A stretch of 64,000 nucleotides of DNA from JAICXG01 sp036825615 (GCA_036825615.1 DAISXY010000009.1:111260-175259), one strand, 5' to 3'; positions 26,834 to 36,435 are shown, numbered from the stretch's first letter. The notes: generated from the letters alone by a model not told the origin. Program-made: numbers and translations.

Positions 26834-28204
26834 ATGCGTTCGGCAGTTGCGATCGTCTCTGTGCTTCTTGGCCTGACGATCGCAGTCGCGGCCGAAACTC
26901 CGCGCTACACCCTGAGCCAGGCCATTGGCGTCGCACGCGCCCATAATCCTGATGTCGCGGTGGCCGAGAAAAAAGTCGATGCGGCCCGCGCGGGCGTGAC
27001 GGAAGCGCGCTCCGGCTATTTGCCGGCGGTGGTGTCGCGCGGCCGCTGGGCGCGGCGCGAGCGGCAGGGCGACACCAATCTTCGACCGGAGGATTACAAT
27101 GCCAACATTCGCATCATCGAAAACCTTTACAGCGGGGGCGCGACTTCGAGCCACGTGGCAATCGCGCAACTGCGGCTGGAGAAAGCGGAGGCCGAGCTGG
27201 CAACTGTGGTGGCGCGGGTGACGATGGAAGTGCGGCTCGCCTTTAACGAGCTGCTCCTCAATCGTGAGCGCATTCATGTGCGCGAACAGTCGGTCGAGGT
27301 TTTGCAGCAGCAGTTGAAGTCCGAGCGCGAACGTTTCAGCGCCGGGACCGTTGGCGAGTTGAATGTGCGGCGGGCGGAAGTTTCGGTCGCGAACGAAGAG
27401 CCCGAACTGATCCAGGCGCGAACCGATTTGCAAAACTCATTTTTGCAACTTGGCGCATTGTTAGGCATCCCCCCTGCCCCATCCGGCGAGCCGGCCTTTG
27501 ACCTCAGCGGTCAGCTCGTCTACGAGCCGCGGCATCCCAACCTGAGCGACTGTCTCGCCCATGCCAAAGCAATGCGCCCGGAGTTGCGCGCGGCCGACGC
27601 CGATATCGCGATCGAACAGCAACAGCTACGCGCGGATCAGAGCGCGACCAAACCCAGGTTCGAGCTTTTCGGCGGCTATGAAGTCTACAACGAGCGCGAC
27701 CCGACACTCGGGCGTGAGTTCAATCATGGCTACGTCTTCGGGGTCAATGGTTCCTGGGCGCTCTTCGACGGCTTTGCTACCCGGGGCCGGGTGCGCGCGA
27801 CCCAGGCCCGGCGCGAAGCCGCACTCCGCGCCCGCGACGGTCTCCGCCTCACGATCGAAGCAGAAGTGCGGAGCGCTTTTCTCGATCTCGAACAAGCCGA
27901 CCGCGTCCTCGAGTCGGAAGCCAAGAACGTCCAGACCGCGCAGGAATCGCTCCAGATCGCGGAGGGAAATCTGGCGACCGGATTGGGCACCCAGCTCGAT
28001 GTCCTCCAGGCGACCTCCGATCTCACACGCACCCGCACGACCCGGCTCAGTGCCACTTACCTGCACAACGCCGCGCTCGCCCGGCTCGACCGCGCCTGCG
28101 GCGGAGAAGCGCCTTCGTTAGGCGAAAAATCGGTCGCGAGCGATGGGGTCGAACAGGTGCTATCGCTCACCCGCCCGCCATCGTCGTTAGGCAAAACCAA
28201 ATGA
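26834..28204 (+). CDS. TolC-family outer-membrane protein (first of two)
   Basis: 456 residues from the ATG at 26834 preceded by GAAAGGAAAGAG. Signal peptide ending near AVAAETP. Typical TolC duplicated layout: YTLSQAIGVARAHNPDVAVA opens the first half and LSDCLAHAKAMRPELRAADA the second, each followed by long helices (VDAARAGVTEARSGYLPAVV, ...EAEVRSAFLDLEQADRVL). Forms the outer-membrane channel and periplasmic tunnel of an efflux or secretion complex. Its stop overlaps the next start (ATGA). Three TTAGG-type octamers or variants fall in this gene. Confidence 0.9.
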   Translation: MRSAVAIVSVLLGLTIAVAAETPRYTLSQAIGVARAHNPDVAVAEKKVDAARAGVTEARSGYLPAVVSRGRWARRERQGDTNLRPEDYNANIRIIENLYSGGATSSHVAIAQLRLEKAEAELATVVARVTMEVRLAFNELLLNRERIHVREQSVEVLQQQLKSERERFSAGTVGELNVRRAEVSVANEEPELIQARTDLQNSFLQLGALLGIPPAPSGEPAFDLSGQLVYEPRHPNLSDCLAHAKAMRPELRAADADIAIEQQQLRADQSATKPRFELFGGYEVYNERDPTLGREFNHGYVFGVNGSWALFDGFATRGRVRATQARREAALRARDGLRLTIEAEVRSAFLDLEQADRVLESEAKNVQTAQESLQIAEGNLATGLGTQLDVLQATSDLTRTRTTRLSATYLHNAALARLDRACGGEAPSLGEKSVASDGVEQVLSLTRPPSSLGKTK

Positions 28205-29565
28205 GGATCGGCGGATCGGTTTTGCTTTTGCTTTTCGGCCTTATGAGCGCGCTGGGTCAGCGGGTGCCGGGATCAGTGACCCCGGCTCCAGGGCCGCCGC
28301 TCACGCTCGAGGAGGCGCTGAGACAAACCTTGCACAACAATCCGCGCATCCTGCAGGCAAAGAGCGGACTCGAAGTCGCTGCCGGCGAGCAGATCGCGCT
28401 GCGCTCCGCCATATACCCCAAGGCGCTGCTCGGCACGGTTGCGGGGGATCAGGGTGGGCAACGTTCGCGCAGCTCGGGCAATCAGCCCTTCATCTTTGCC
28501 TATGGCGTGTTCACCCAGCCGCTTTTCCAGGCCGGGATCCCCGCGGCGGCGCGGCGCGGCGACATCGGGATCGTTCTTGCGCAACAGCAGTTGAACGTGA
28601 CCGTCGCCGATGAACTGCACAAGGCGCGACTGGCCTTTTATCGTGCTCTCTACGAGCGCGACCTCGAGTCGTTAGGCCGAGCCCAGCGTGAGCGGCTCGA
28701 AGCCAACGTCACGAGCGAGCAATCGCTCTACGAAGCCGGGCGAAGCGAGCGCGGCGCTTTCATGGCCGCGACGCTGCTGGCGCGCGAGGTTAATCCGCAG
28801 ATCGAGAGCGCCCGCACCGCCTATGGCAACGCCGTGCTCGACCTGGCGCAGTCGCTTGGCCTGTCGTTAGGCCGGGAGGCAAGGCTGCCGGTCCCGGAGG
28901 GAAAACTGGAGTTCGAAAACGTCAACCTGCGCTGGCAGGATGAGGTTGAGCGCGCCAGGCGCGAGCGCGCCGATCTGAAGCTCGCCCGTTTGCTCGTCAG
29001 GGCAGCGCGCGAAGACCAGCGCCTGGCCGCGGCGGATTATTACCCCATCATTCAAGCGGTCGTGGCGGGCGACGCTATTCCGGTGACCGGCATTTATCGC
29101 GACAGCGGCGGTTCCTCGCAGGTGACCGACAATACGGTCGCGAATGAGGTCGGGGCCGGGGTCGCCTACACCTGGCGAGTAATCGACAATGGCAAAGTCG
29201 GTGCCATTGTCGCCCAGCAACGGGTGGCGCGCGCGGCGAACGAACTGCAATTGCGGCGGCTCGAAGAGAATGTGCCTCGCGAGCTGGCCCGGCTCCAGAA
29301 TACCCTCGGCGCGATCACAGCGCGTTATCGTTCGCTCCTGAACGCCGCCAGGGTCGCGGAGACAAACGTCACATCCGTGCAGGAAAACCGCGCCCAAGGC
29401 CTGGCCTCGGTGCTCGACTTTCGCACCGCCGAGAACGACCTGCTCACCGCCCAGCGCGGTCTCCTCACGGCGATCTACCAGCAGAAACTCGCGTTGGCCG
29501 CGTGGGATCGCGCCACCGGCCGATACTTCCAATTTTCCGAAAAGAGTGCGGGCAAACCGCAGTGA
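28201..29565 (+). CDS. TolC-family outer-membrane protein (second of two)
   Basis: 454 residues; the ATG overlaps the previous stop. Signal peptide to about residue 20, then LTLEEALRQTLHNNPRILQA, the TolC opening motif, and a second-half counterpart from about residue 235. Long amphipathic helices follow (LRRLEENVPRELARLQNTLG, VLDFRTAENDLLTAQRGLL). It is not close in sequence to the first TolC, so this is an old paralogue and not a recent duplicate. Coupled translation suggests both are used by the same system or as a hetero-oligomer, which would be unusual. Confidence 0.88.
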   Translation: MRIGGSVLLLLFGLMSALGQRVPGSVTPAPGPPLTLEEALRQTLHNNPRILQAKSGLEVAAGEQIALRSAIYPKALLGTVAGDQGGQRSRSSGNQPFIFAYGVFTQPLFQAGIPAAARRGDIGIVLAQQQLNVTVADELHKARLAFYRALYERDLESLGRAQRERLEANVTSEQSLYEAGRSERGAFMAATLLAREVNPQIESARTAYGNAVLDLAQSLGLSLGREARLPVPEGKLEFENVNLRWQDEVERARRERADLKLARLLVRAAREDQRLAAADYYPIIQAVVAGDAIPVTGIYRDSGGSSQVTDNTVANEVGAGVAYTWRVIDNGKVGAIVAQQRVARAANELQLRRLEENVPRELARLQNTLGAITARYRSLLNAARVAETNVTSVQENRAQGLASVLDFRTAENDLLTAQRGLLTAIYQQKLALAAWDRATGRYFQFSEKSAGKPQ

Positions 29566-29568
29566 CTT

Positions 29569-29660
29569 CTCCTGCTCTTTCTCCTGCTCCTGCTCGTGCT
29601 CGAAAACGATCGTTCTTCGATTACGATTACGATTACGGCATGAGCATGAGCATGAGTAAG
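29569..29660. repeat. simple-sequence spacer inside the efflux operon
   Basis: CTCCTGCTC units, then GATTACGATTACGATTAC, then GAGCATGAGCATGAGTAAG. Three different simple repeats in about 90 bp between the second TolC gene and the membrane-fusion gene. No reading frame of interest. Confidence 0.7.
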
Positions 29661-29668
29661 AGAATCGG

Positions 29669-30835
29669 TTGCGCGGATTGAAGACGCGGCTGCCAAGAAG
29701 AACCCTCTGGGCGCTCGTCATCCTGGTCGCCCTCATTCTCGGTGCGATCTATTTCTGGAGCCTGCGCGTGGTCGAGGTGGAGAAGGTTATCCGGGGCACG
29801 GCGGTCGCGGCCGTCTACGGCACGGTGCGGATCGAGCCTTCGTTCGTGGTCAATGTGCGAGCGCAGAATAACGGGTTCGTTCATCTTGCCGATACGGTCG
29901 CGAACGGCCGGGGCTCGATCGGCAAGACCCTTACGAAGAATGAGCTGCTCGCGACCATCGCTGACGAAGCCACGACGCGTCAGCTCACCCAGGCGCAATC
30001 CGACCTGCGCGCGGCGGAGGAACAGGCCCGACTCGAACTTCCTTCCGCCGAGCCGCTCAAGATCGCGGAGGCCAATGTCGCGCGGTTGGAAAAATTGACT
30101 TCGCTGAGCAACGTCCCGCAGGTCGAGTACGAAAAGGCCAAGAGCGAAGCTAAACGCCTGCGCGACCAGCTTCAGACCGAGAAAATCGAGCGCGAACGCA
30201 ATCTTCAGACGCTGCGCGAAGCGGTAAAGAAGGCGGAAACCCTCACCAGCCAGCTGGAAATTCGCGCGCCCATGGATGGGATTCTTTCCGACATGAAAGC
30301 GATCGACGGCGAGTTCGTGACCAACGGCGCGCAGCTCTTCACTGTCTCCTCGAAAAAAAACTACGTCCGCGGCGAAGTGAACGAGGAGGATATCGGCGAG
30401 GTAAAAGTCGGGATGCCGGCGATTATCCAGATGTACGCCTATCGCACCCAGCAATTCAAAGCCAGGGTCACCTCGATCGTGCCGACGGCCGACCCCGACA
30501 CGCAGCGTTACACCGTCCTGCTTGACCTCGAGAATCCGCCCGAGAACCTGCTGGCGGGGATGACCGGCGAGATGAACATCATCACCGGCCGGCATGAAAA
30601 TGCGCTCCTTGTGCCGACGCGCGCCGCCCTCGTGGATCAGGTGTGGGTCGTGAAAAATGGCCTGATTGAAAAACGTACGGTCAAGATCGGTTACCGCACT
30701 CTCGAATATTCCGAGGTGCTCGACGGACTCAAAGAGGGTGACCACGTCGTGGTGAGCGATCAGGATAAACTTCGCCCGGGCGAATTCGTCCGGCAACGGA
30801 TGGTGAAGAAACTGCCGCCGCCGAAACCGCAGTGA
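29669..30835 (+). CDS. HlyD/MacA-like periplasmic membrane-fusion protein
   Basis: 388 residues with a TTG start in the absence of an ATG near the N-terminal helix (a second TTG three codons later is possible). One membrane anchor (WALVILVALILGAIYFWSL), a split lipoyl/barrel-sandwich domain (VRAQNNGFVHLADTVANG and LTSQLEIRAPMDGILSDMKA), a helical hairpin in between, and a beta-barrel domain (GMPAIIQMYAYRTQQFKARV, MTGEMNIITGRHENALLVPT). It bridges an inner-membrane transporter to TolC. Overlaps the permease gene by GTGA. Confidence 0.9.
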   Translation: MRGLKTRLPRRTLWALVILVALILGAIYFWSLRVVEVEKVIRGTAVAAVYGTVRIEPSFVVNVRAQNNGFVHLADTVANGRGSIGKTLTKNELLATIADEATTRQLTQAQSDLRAAEEQARLELPSAEPLKIAEANVARLEKLTSLSNVPQVEYEKAKSEAKRLRDQLQTEKIERERNLQTLREAVKKAETLTSQLEIRAPMDGILSDMKAIDGEFVTNGAQLFTVSSKKNYVRGEVNEEDIGEVKVGMPAIIQMYAYRTQQFKARVTSIVPTADPDTQRYTVLLDLENPPENLLAGMTGEMNIITGRHENALLVPTRAALVDQVWVVKNGLIEKRTVKIGYRTLEYSEVLDGLKEGDHVVVSDQDKLRPGEFVRQRMVKKLPPPKPQ

Positions 30836-32070
30836 CCCCGACCCTGCACATCGCGCTGCGCTTCCTTTTTCATCGCAAGCGGGCGTTCATCCTTAGCTTG
30901 TGCGGCGTCGTCTTTGGGGTCGCGATTTTCGTCTGCACCCAGGCGCAAACGCAGGGCTTCACGAAGCAGTTCGTCGACGCCACGATCGGGAGCAACGGCG
31001 CCATCATGCTGCGCGCGCAATTTCGTCCGCGCTACGAACACCTCTTCGTCGCGCCGGAGAACGCGAAGGTGGAAGCGGCGCGGCGGCGCTATTTCGAAGG
31101 AATCACAAACGCCTCGGAGATCATGCGGATCAGCCGCCAGTTCTCCAATGTCGTGGCCTGCGCGCCGGTCCTGCGCGGCACGCTTACGGCCCGGGCCGAG
31201 TTCGAAACCGCCACGGTTGATCTCTTCGGGATTGATCCCGCGGCCCAACTGCGCACCACCGATATCGGACAGGAGATCATCGAGGGAAAGTTTGAAGATT
31301 TTCGCAACAACCCGGGCTCGGTGATTGTCGGCTCGCGCCTCGCCGAAGCGCTGGGGGTGGGCGCGGGCGATCCGATACAATTACTCGCCCCGAGCGGCGA
31401 ATACTGGCGCTTCACGGTCGCGGCGGTGGCGCGCAGCGGAGTCGGGTCAGTCGATCAGACGCGCGTTTATTGTCAGTCGAAAATCGCCCAGCGTCTCCTG
31501 CGCAAGCCCTACCCGGCGACGATGATTCTGTATAAACTGCGCGACCCGAACAGCGCCCCCGAGCTGGCGGCGGAGTTCGAGCGCCTCTTCCAACATGAGG
31601 CGCGCAGCTGGCAGGAGCGCGAGGAAGCGAACCTGCAACTTCTCGCGACCCTCCGCGTGTCGACGGCGATCACCGTCTCGCTCATCATCCTGCTCGCCGG
31701 GTTCGGTATTTTTAATGTCCTTACCATGACGGTGCTCTCGAAAATGCGCGAGATCGCGATCCTGCGCTCGATGGGTTACAGCCGGCGCGATATCACTACG
31801 ATTTTCCTCTGGCAGGGCGCGCTCATCGGCGCGCTGGGCTCGCTCATTGGCTGTCTTATTGGCGGGCTTTCCGTCATCGGGGTCGCCCACATCCCGCTGC
31901 GCGTGCGCGGTATTCTTTACGCCGACTATTTCCCGGTTGCCTCCGACTGGCATCATTATCTTTGGGCAACCGTGCTCGCGGTCATGGCAGTAGCCATTGC
32001 CAGCTGGGTCCCGGCTTATCGGGCGGGTCAACTGCCACCGGTCGCGACGCTGCGCGGTTCGAGCGCCTAA
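30832..32070 (+). CDS. ABC transporter permease (MacB/FtsX-like)
   Basis: 412 residues, GTG start overlapping the previous stop. N-terminal helix (AFILSLCGVVFGVAIFVCTQ), a periplasmic MacB-core-like domain, then three C-terminal helices of the FtsX domain (VSLIILLAGFGIFNVLTMTV, KMREIAILRSMGYSRRDI, LGSLIGCLIGGLSVIG). The REIAILRSMG stretch is the cytoplasmic coupling motif. No nucleotide-binding subunit is fused or adjacent, so the ATPase must come from elsewhere. Last gene of the efflux operon. Confidence 0.9.
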   Translation: MTPTLHIALRFLFHRKRAFILSLCGVVFGVAIFVCTQAQTQGFTKQFVDATIGSNGAIMLRAQFRPRYEHLFVAPENAKVEAARRRYFEGITNASEIMRISRQFSNVVACAPVLRGTLTARAEFETATVDLFGIDPAAQLRTTDIGQEIIEGKFEDFRNNPGSVIVGSRLAEALGVGAGDPIQLLAPSGEYWRFTVAAVARSGVGSVDQTRVYCQSKIAQRLLRKPYPATMILYKLRDPNSAPELAAEFERLFQHEARSWQEREEANLQLLATLRVSTAITVSLIILLAGFGIFNVLTMTVLSKMREIAILRSMGYSRRDITTIFLWQGALIGALGSLIGCLIGGLSVIGVAHIPLRVRGILYADYFPVASDWHHYLWATVLAVMAVAIASWVPAYRAGQLPPVATLRGSSA

Positions 32071-32080
32071 GCGGGAACTT

Positions 32081-32107
32081 TGGAGCCGGCCCGCCCTCGG
32101 GCCGCGA
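32081..32107 (-). repeat. 27-bp GC-rich interspersed repeat, copy 4 (inverted)
   Basis: TGGAGCCGGCCCGCCCTCGG then GCCGCGA, 10 bp after the permease stop, inverted relative to the copy at 25544. Together these two flank the ino1/efflux region. Confidence 0.65.
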
Positions 32108-32449
32108 GACAGCCACAGCCGAAGAAGTGACAATGCGACCGGACCAAAAAAGTACCGGACGCCCCAACGAAGTTAGAGCGCCCGGCTATTCCCCCCAGAA
32201 CGCACCTGTTTTACCGGAGGCCTGACGCGCTCGCAAGCCCAAATTGCTGGTGACCGCCTTTGTAATCGGGCGTTTAGTTCGCGGTAATCTGCGGCCACTG
32301 CCGCTTGAGCACCGCGGTTTCGCGAACCAAGTTTCCGCTCCAAGTCCCACCTGACTGAAACGCCTGGCTCGGCCGAACCGCAGCGACGATCAGAACCAGC
32401 GCAAATCCTGGGCAATTACATAACCCGTGCACGTCGGATCTCACAATTT
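32108..32449. other. spacer of about 340 bp without a gene
   Basis: Between the convergent permease and UDP-glucuronate decarboxylase genes. Open frames here have no gene-like features and I see no clear terminator hairpin with a T-run. Confidence 0.45.
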
Positions 32450-33421
32450 CTAGCGGGCGCTGGCGCGTGCCAGCCACTGCCGGAAATATTCGATCGTTTC
32501 CACGATCCCCTCCTCAAACTCCACCTTGGGTTCCCAGCCAAGGATGGTTTTCGCGCGGGTGATATCAGGTTGGCGCACCTTCGGATCATCCACCGGCAGC
32601 GGCTTGTATTCGATTCCCGATTTTGCCGCGGTGATGCGGATGATCTCGTCGGCGAATTGTTTGATCGTCATCTCCCGCGGGTTACCGATGTTGACCGGTT
32701 CGTGAAAATCAGATTGAGAGAGCCGGTAAATGCCATCAATCAGATCTGAGACATAACAGAAGGAGCGGGTCTGGGTGCCGTCGCCGAAAATGGTCAGTGG
32801 CATACCCGAAAGCGCCTGTCCGATAAAGGCCGGCACGACGCGCCCGTCGCGCAGACGCATGCGCGGCCCATAGGTATTAAAGATGCGCACGATCTTGGTG
32901 TCGATGCCGTGATAGCGGTGGTAAGCCATGGTGATGGCTTCGGCGAAACGTTTCGCCTCGTCGTAAACACCGCGCGGTCCGATCGGGTTGACATTGCCCC
33001 AGTAATCTTCCTTTTGCGGATGAACCAGTGGGTCGCCGTAACACTCAGAAGTAGAAGCAAGGACGAAAGTAGCCTGCTTCGCTTTGGCAAGGCCGAGAGT
33101 GTTATGAGTGCCGAGCGCGCCAACTTTCAAGGTCGGGATTGGCAACTCCAAGTAATCGATCGGGCTCGCCGGGGAAGCGAAATGAAAGACGTAATCGATC
33201 TCATCGGGAAGAAAGAGGTACTGGGTTACGTCCTGCTTGATGAAGCGATAATTCTGGTTGCCGGCGAGATGTTCAATATTGGTGAGATGACCGGTGACCA
33301 GGTTGTCGATCGCAATTACCCGATGGCTTTCGGCGAGAAGCCGATCGGTCAGATGTGACCCGAGAAATCCAGCGCCGCCGGTGACGACGGAGACGGGCTG
33401 TGAACCGGAGCGGTCAGGCAT
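32450..33421 (-). CDS. UDP-glucuronate decarboxylase (UDP-xylose synthase), NAD-dependent SDR
   Basis: 323 residues. NAD motif TGGAGFLGSHL at residues 14-24, the active-site Ser/Thr region LASTSECYGDPLVHPQ, and the catalytic Tyr-x-x-x-Lys in GPRGVYDEAKRFAEA. RIFNTYGPRMR and GDGTQTRSFCYVSDLIDGI are diagnostic of the UXS group within extended SDRs. Produces UDP-xylose from UDP-glucuronate for surface polysaccharide. Standalone gene, convergent with the efflux operon. Confidence 0.93.
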   Translation of the reverse strand: MPDRSGSQPVSVVTGGAGFLGSHLTDRLLAESHRVIAIDNLVTGHLTNIEHLAGNQNYRFIKQDVTQYLFLPDEIDYVFHFASPASPIDYLELPIPTLKVGALGTHNTLGLAKAKQATFVLASTSECYGDPLVHPQKEDYWGNVNPIGPRGVYDEAKRFAEAITMAYHRYHGIDTKIVRIFNTYGPRMRLRDGRVVPAFIGQALSGMPLTIFGDGTQTRSFCYVSDLIDGIYRLSQSDFHEPVNIGNPREMTIKQFADEIIRITAAKSGIEYKPLPVDDPKVRQPDITRAKTILGWEPKVEFEEGIVETIEYFRQWLARASAR

Positions 33422-33520
33422 CGCGCGCTCTATTTAAATGCGGGAAACCGTCTGCGCCAGTGGAAAGCACGAGCGCGCCGCGGCTGGATCCCGCGCCCGT
33501 CGTGAGCCCTGCGGCGCGGA

Positions 33521-35002
33521 CTACGGCAGGACTCCGCCGCCGTTGGGATAGACGCGCGCTTGCAGTGCAGGATTAACCGGGTCGCGTGCCGGCTGGGTAA
33601 GCCACTGAATTAGCGGGCCGGTGAGCACCGTCGTGACGATCGCCATCAGGACAAGCATGGTGAAAATCCGCAGCGAGAGAATGCCCATCTCCAAGCCGAT
33701 GTTAAGCGCGATCAGTTCCATCAGACCGCGGGTATTCATGAGCGCGCCCAAGGCGAAAGCGTCGCGCCAATTGTAGTTGAAAGCACGGCCGAGAAGGGCG
33801 GTGCCGCCCATCTTTCCGAAGGTCGCGACGAGGATGATCGCTCCGCAGACGGCCCAATCATAGCTGTTGCCGAGGAGTCCCACTTGCGTGCGCAGGCCGA
33901 TGAAAGCAAAGAAGGTCGGAAGCAGAAGGACGGAGCTAAACTGCTCGACGCGGAGGGTGAGTTTGGCGCGAAATCCGCCGCCACTCGGCATGATAACACC
34001 GGCGAGAAAGCCTCCGAAGAGCGCATGCAACCCAATCCCCTCAGTGACAAGTGCGGAAGCCAGAACGATCGCCGCCACCAGCACCAAGGCCGGTTGTTCC
34101 GGGTCAGCCTCTTCGTAAAGCCAGCGGCGTAGAAGACGCGCCAGGAGCGGCCGCACAAGGAGAAGCATCACAAAAGCGTAGGCGAAGACGAGGCCGGTTC
34201 GGGTGAGAACGCCACTGAAGCTACCGGCGCCAGCCATCGCAACGACAAATGCCAGGATGCACCATGCCGTCGCGTCACTTAGGGCCGCGCACATCGTTGC
34301 CGTCCTCCCGAGCGCGGTATGAAAAAGGCGGCGATCTTTCAGAATACGGACCAGCACTGGGAAAGCGGTCACACTCATCGAGATTCCCATGAAAAGTGCA
34401 AAGGCCGAAAATGAAGCGCCCGGATTGGCATAGCGATGATAGAGCGGCAAAGCCACACTTACGCCAAAGAGAAAAGGAATCGCGATGCTACCGTGCCCGA
34501 TAACTAAGACCCGCCCGGCGCGCTTTAGGATCTGCGCCAGATCCAGTTCCATCCCGACGGCGAACATAAAAAGACAGACACCAATCTGACTAAGGAGTCG
34601 CAAGGGCTCGAGCGAATCGGCCGAAAATACCGCCTGGAACGCCTGAGGCGCGATCCATCCAAAAAGCGAGGGCCCGAGCAAAACCCCCGCCATCATTTCC
34701 CCGACTACCGCCGGCTGACCAAGGCGGCTAAAAATAAAACCGACGCCGTAAGAGACGCCGATGATGACTACCAACTGAAGAAGAAGGCGGGCGAGGGCGT
34801 CACTCGAATGCTCTTTATGTTCAGCCGGACGCTGATCGGCGGATGGGGAGGGCGCGGCGGCGAAAGTAGTTAGCTCGCCCGGCGGACGGGTCGAACCGCC
34901 CGCCGGACGCTCAGTAACCGAGGCTCCGAGCCGCAGGATAAGTGTGATCCCAACAATGGCCAACCCGACAAGCAGAAAGTACCTTCGGGCTATCGGTGCC
35001 AT
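33521..35002 (-). CDS. CPA2-family cation:proton antiporter (Kef/NapA-like)
   Basis: 493 residues, 12 or more membrane helices, preceded by a first helix and a polar, proline-rich loop (residues about 30-65). Core features: GQPAVVGEMMAGVLLGPS, IGVCLFMFAVGMELDL, MGISMSVTAFPVLVRILKD (unwound helix of the core domain) and ALSDATAWCILAFVVAMAGA with the conserved acidic residue. MNTRGLMELIALNIG is the usual C-terminal motif. No TrkA-N/RCK domain follows, so it is not a full KefB/C. Exchanges Na+ or K+ for H+ across the inner membrane. Confidence 0.9.
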   Translation of the reverse strand: MAPIARRYFLLVGLAIVGITLILRLGASVTERPAGGSTRPPGELTTFAAAPSPSADQRPAEHKEHSSDALARLLLQLVVIIGVSYGVGFIFSRLGQPAVVGEMMAGVLLGPSLFGWIAPQAFQAVFSADSLEPLRLLSQIGVCLFMFAVGMELDLAQILKRAGRVLVIGHGSIAIPFLFGVSVALPLYHRYANPGASFSAFALFMGISMSVTAFPVLVRILKDRRLFHTALGRTATMCAALSDATAWCILAFVVAMAGAGSFSGVLTRTGLVFAYAFVMLLLVRPLLARLLRRWLYEEADPEQPALVLVAAIVLASALVTEGIGLHALFGGFLAGVIMPSGGGFRAKLTLRVEQFSSVLLLPTFFAFIGLRTQVGLLGNSYDWAVCGAIILVATFGKMGGTALLGRAFNYNWRDAFALGALMNTRGLMELIALNIGLEMGILSLRIFTMLVLMAIVTTVLTGPLIQWLTQPARDPVNPALQARVYPNGGGVLP

Positions 35003-35022
35003 CGCGCTTGTATCTCACTTCG

Positions 35023-36435
35023 TTAGGTAGTCGGAGCTTCCGCCTTCGCTCCGTTGCCCTGATGGAGCCCGGCGCCCTCCGCGATCCATTGCTCGGTTCC
35101 AGGCACCGGCGAATCGGGCGCCCAGAGTGGAGCACGCTCCGGATGATAACGCGACCCGATCGGGATCGAATAATCGTCCGCCTCATAACTGCGGGTGCGC
35201 CCCAGCATTTTGCGGAATGACTGGATCGAGGGCGAAGGCTGATGCTCGAACTCATAGATGCGTCCGGCAAAGGCGTCCGTCATCTGCTCGACGTAGCGGG
35301 AATGCACAAACGTTGCGAAGGCGAATGGTTGTTCCCAGAAAAGGTCGATCATGTCTTCGAGGTTATCAGCGCCTTTTTCGCAGGCGATCTGATGTTCTTC
35401 GAATGGGTTCTCCTTTCCATCTAACTTGCCAGCCAGATAGTCACGGACCAATGGCGCGGCAAACTCCGCTTCACGCATTGTAACAGTTACTCCGAAGGAA
35501 AAGATCGGATCGATGAAACGATGCGCGTCGCCGATACAGATGAACCCTTTCCCGCAGAACCCGCGCACCTGGAAGGAGTAATTCGGGATTACGTGCACCT
35601 TCTCCGCCATGTCGAGCTTCGGAACCCGGCGTCCGATTTCCGGGTTGATATTGAAAATTTCGCTCCGGAAATATTCTTCGGGGGTCTGCTTCTTTTCCGT
35701 AAACTTCGCCCGCGGCGTCACCATCCCGAGGCTGACAACGTCCTTGTCAATCGGGATGAACCAGCCCCAGTGGTACTTCTTATCATAAAAGATCAGGGTA
35801 TTATCCTTTGCCTCCGGCCCGGAGGTGCCTTTGCCGCGAATCGCGCCGCGGACGTGACTAAAGAAAGCGACCTGTTTGTCATAACTACCGAGATACTTCG
35901 GCCCGGTGACTTTCTGGTTGGCGAGAAAAGTGGATTGGCCGGAGCAATCAAGCACCACCTTTGTCTGAATATTCTCCTCCTGCCCGTCCGGGTGCCGCAT
36001 CCGGATGCCGGTAAGTGAGCCATCCTCGCCGCGGATCACGCCGATCGCGGTCCCGCGCAGCAATTTGGTTCCGCGCTTCAAGGCTTCGTCCAGCATCATC
36101 TTGTCAAACTCACTGCGGCGAACCTGCCAGGTGATGTTGTCGTAAAGGTTCCAATCTTCATCGCGCGAGGAAACCTTCACATACCAGGTGGTGGCGGCGT
36201 TGGTCCCATAGACCAGGACCCCATGCTTCACCGGGTTTTCCATTTCGTTCATTTTCTCCTCCAGCCCGAGCCGGCGCAGGACCTGGGCCGCTTCGCCGGT
36301 GAATGATTCCCCGATATGAAAACGAGGAAACTGCTCCTGCTCCAGGATGACCGGGGTAATCCCCTCCCGGAGCAAAAACATGGCCGCAGCGGAGCCGCCG
36401 GGGCCACCGCCGATAATTAGTACGTCAATCTTCAT
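35023..36435 (-). CDS. FAD-dependent oxidoreductase (halogenase / geranylgeranyl-reductase superfamily)
   Basis: 470 residues from the ATG at 36435, preceded by GGAAAGGAAAATT; an upstream ATG at 36510 adds unrelated residues. FAD motif IIGGGPGGSAAAMFLLREG, the class-A flavoprotein regions RFHIGESFTGEA and VRRSEFDKMMLDEALKRG, and the second FAD contact GFICIGDAHRFIDPIFSFGV. HWGWFIPI resembles but is not identical to the W-x-W-x-I-P motif of flavin-dependent halogenases, so halogenase, halide-related monooxygenase or a lipid-reducing relative all remain open. Neighbours give no substrate. Confidence 0.82.
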   Translation of the reverse strand: MKIDVLIIGGGPGGSAAAMFLLREGITPVILEQEQFPRFHIGESFTGEAAQVLRRLGLEEKMNEMENPVKHGVLVYGTNAATTWYVKVSSRDEDWNLYDNITWQVRRSEFDKMMLDEALKRGTKLLRGTAIGVIRGEDGSLTGIRMRHPDGQEENIQTKVVLDCSGQSTFLANQKVTGPKYLGSYDKQVAFFSHVRGAIRGKGTSGPEAKDNTLIFYDKKYHWGWFIPIDKDVVSLGMVTPRAKFTEKKQTPEEYFRSEIFNINPEIGRRVPKLDMAEKVHVIPNYSFQVRGFCGKGFICIGDAHRFIDPIFSFGVTVTMREAEFAAPLVRDYLAGKLDGKENPFEEHQIACEKGADNLEDMIDLFWEQPFAFATFVHSRYVEQMTDAFAGRIYEFEHQPSPSIQSFRKMLGRTRSYEADDYSIPIGSRYHPERAPLWAPDSPVPGTEQWIAEGAGLHQGNGAKAEAPTT

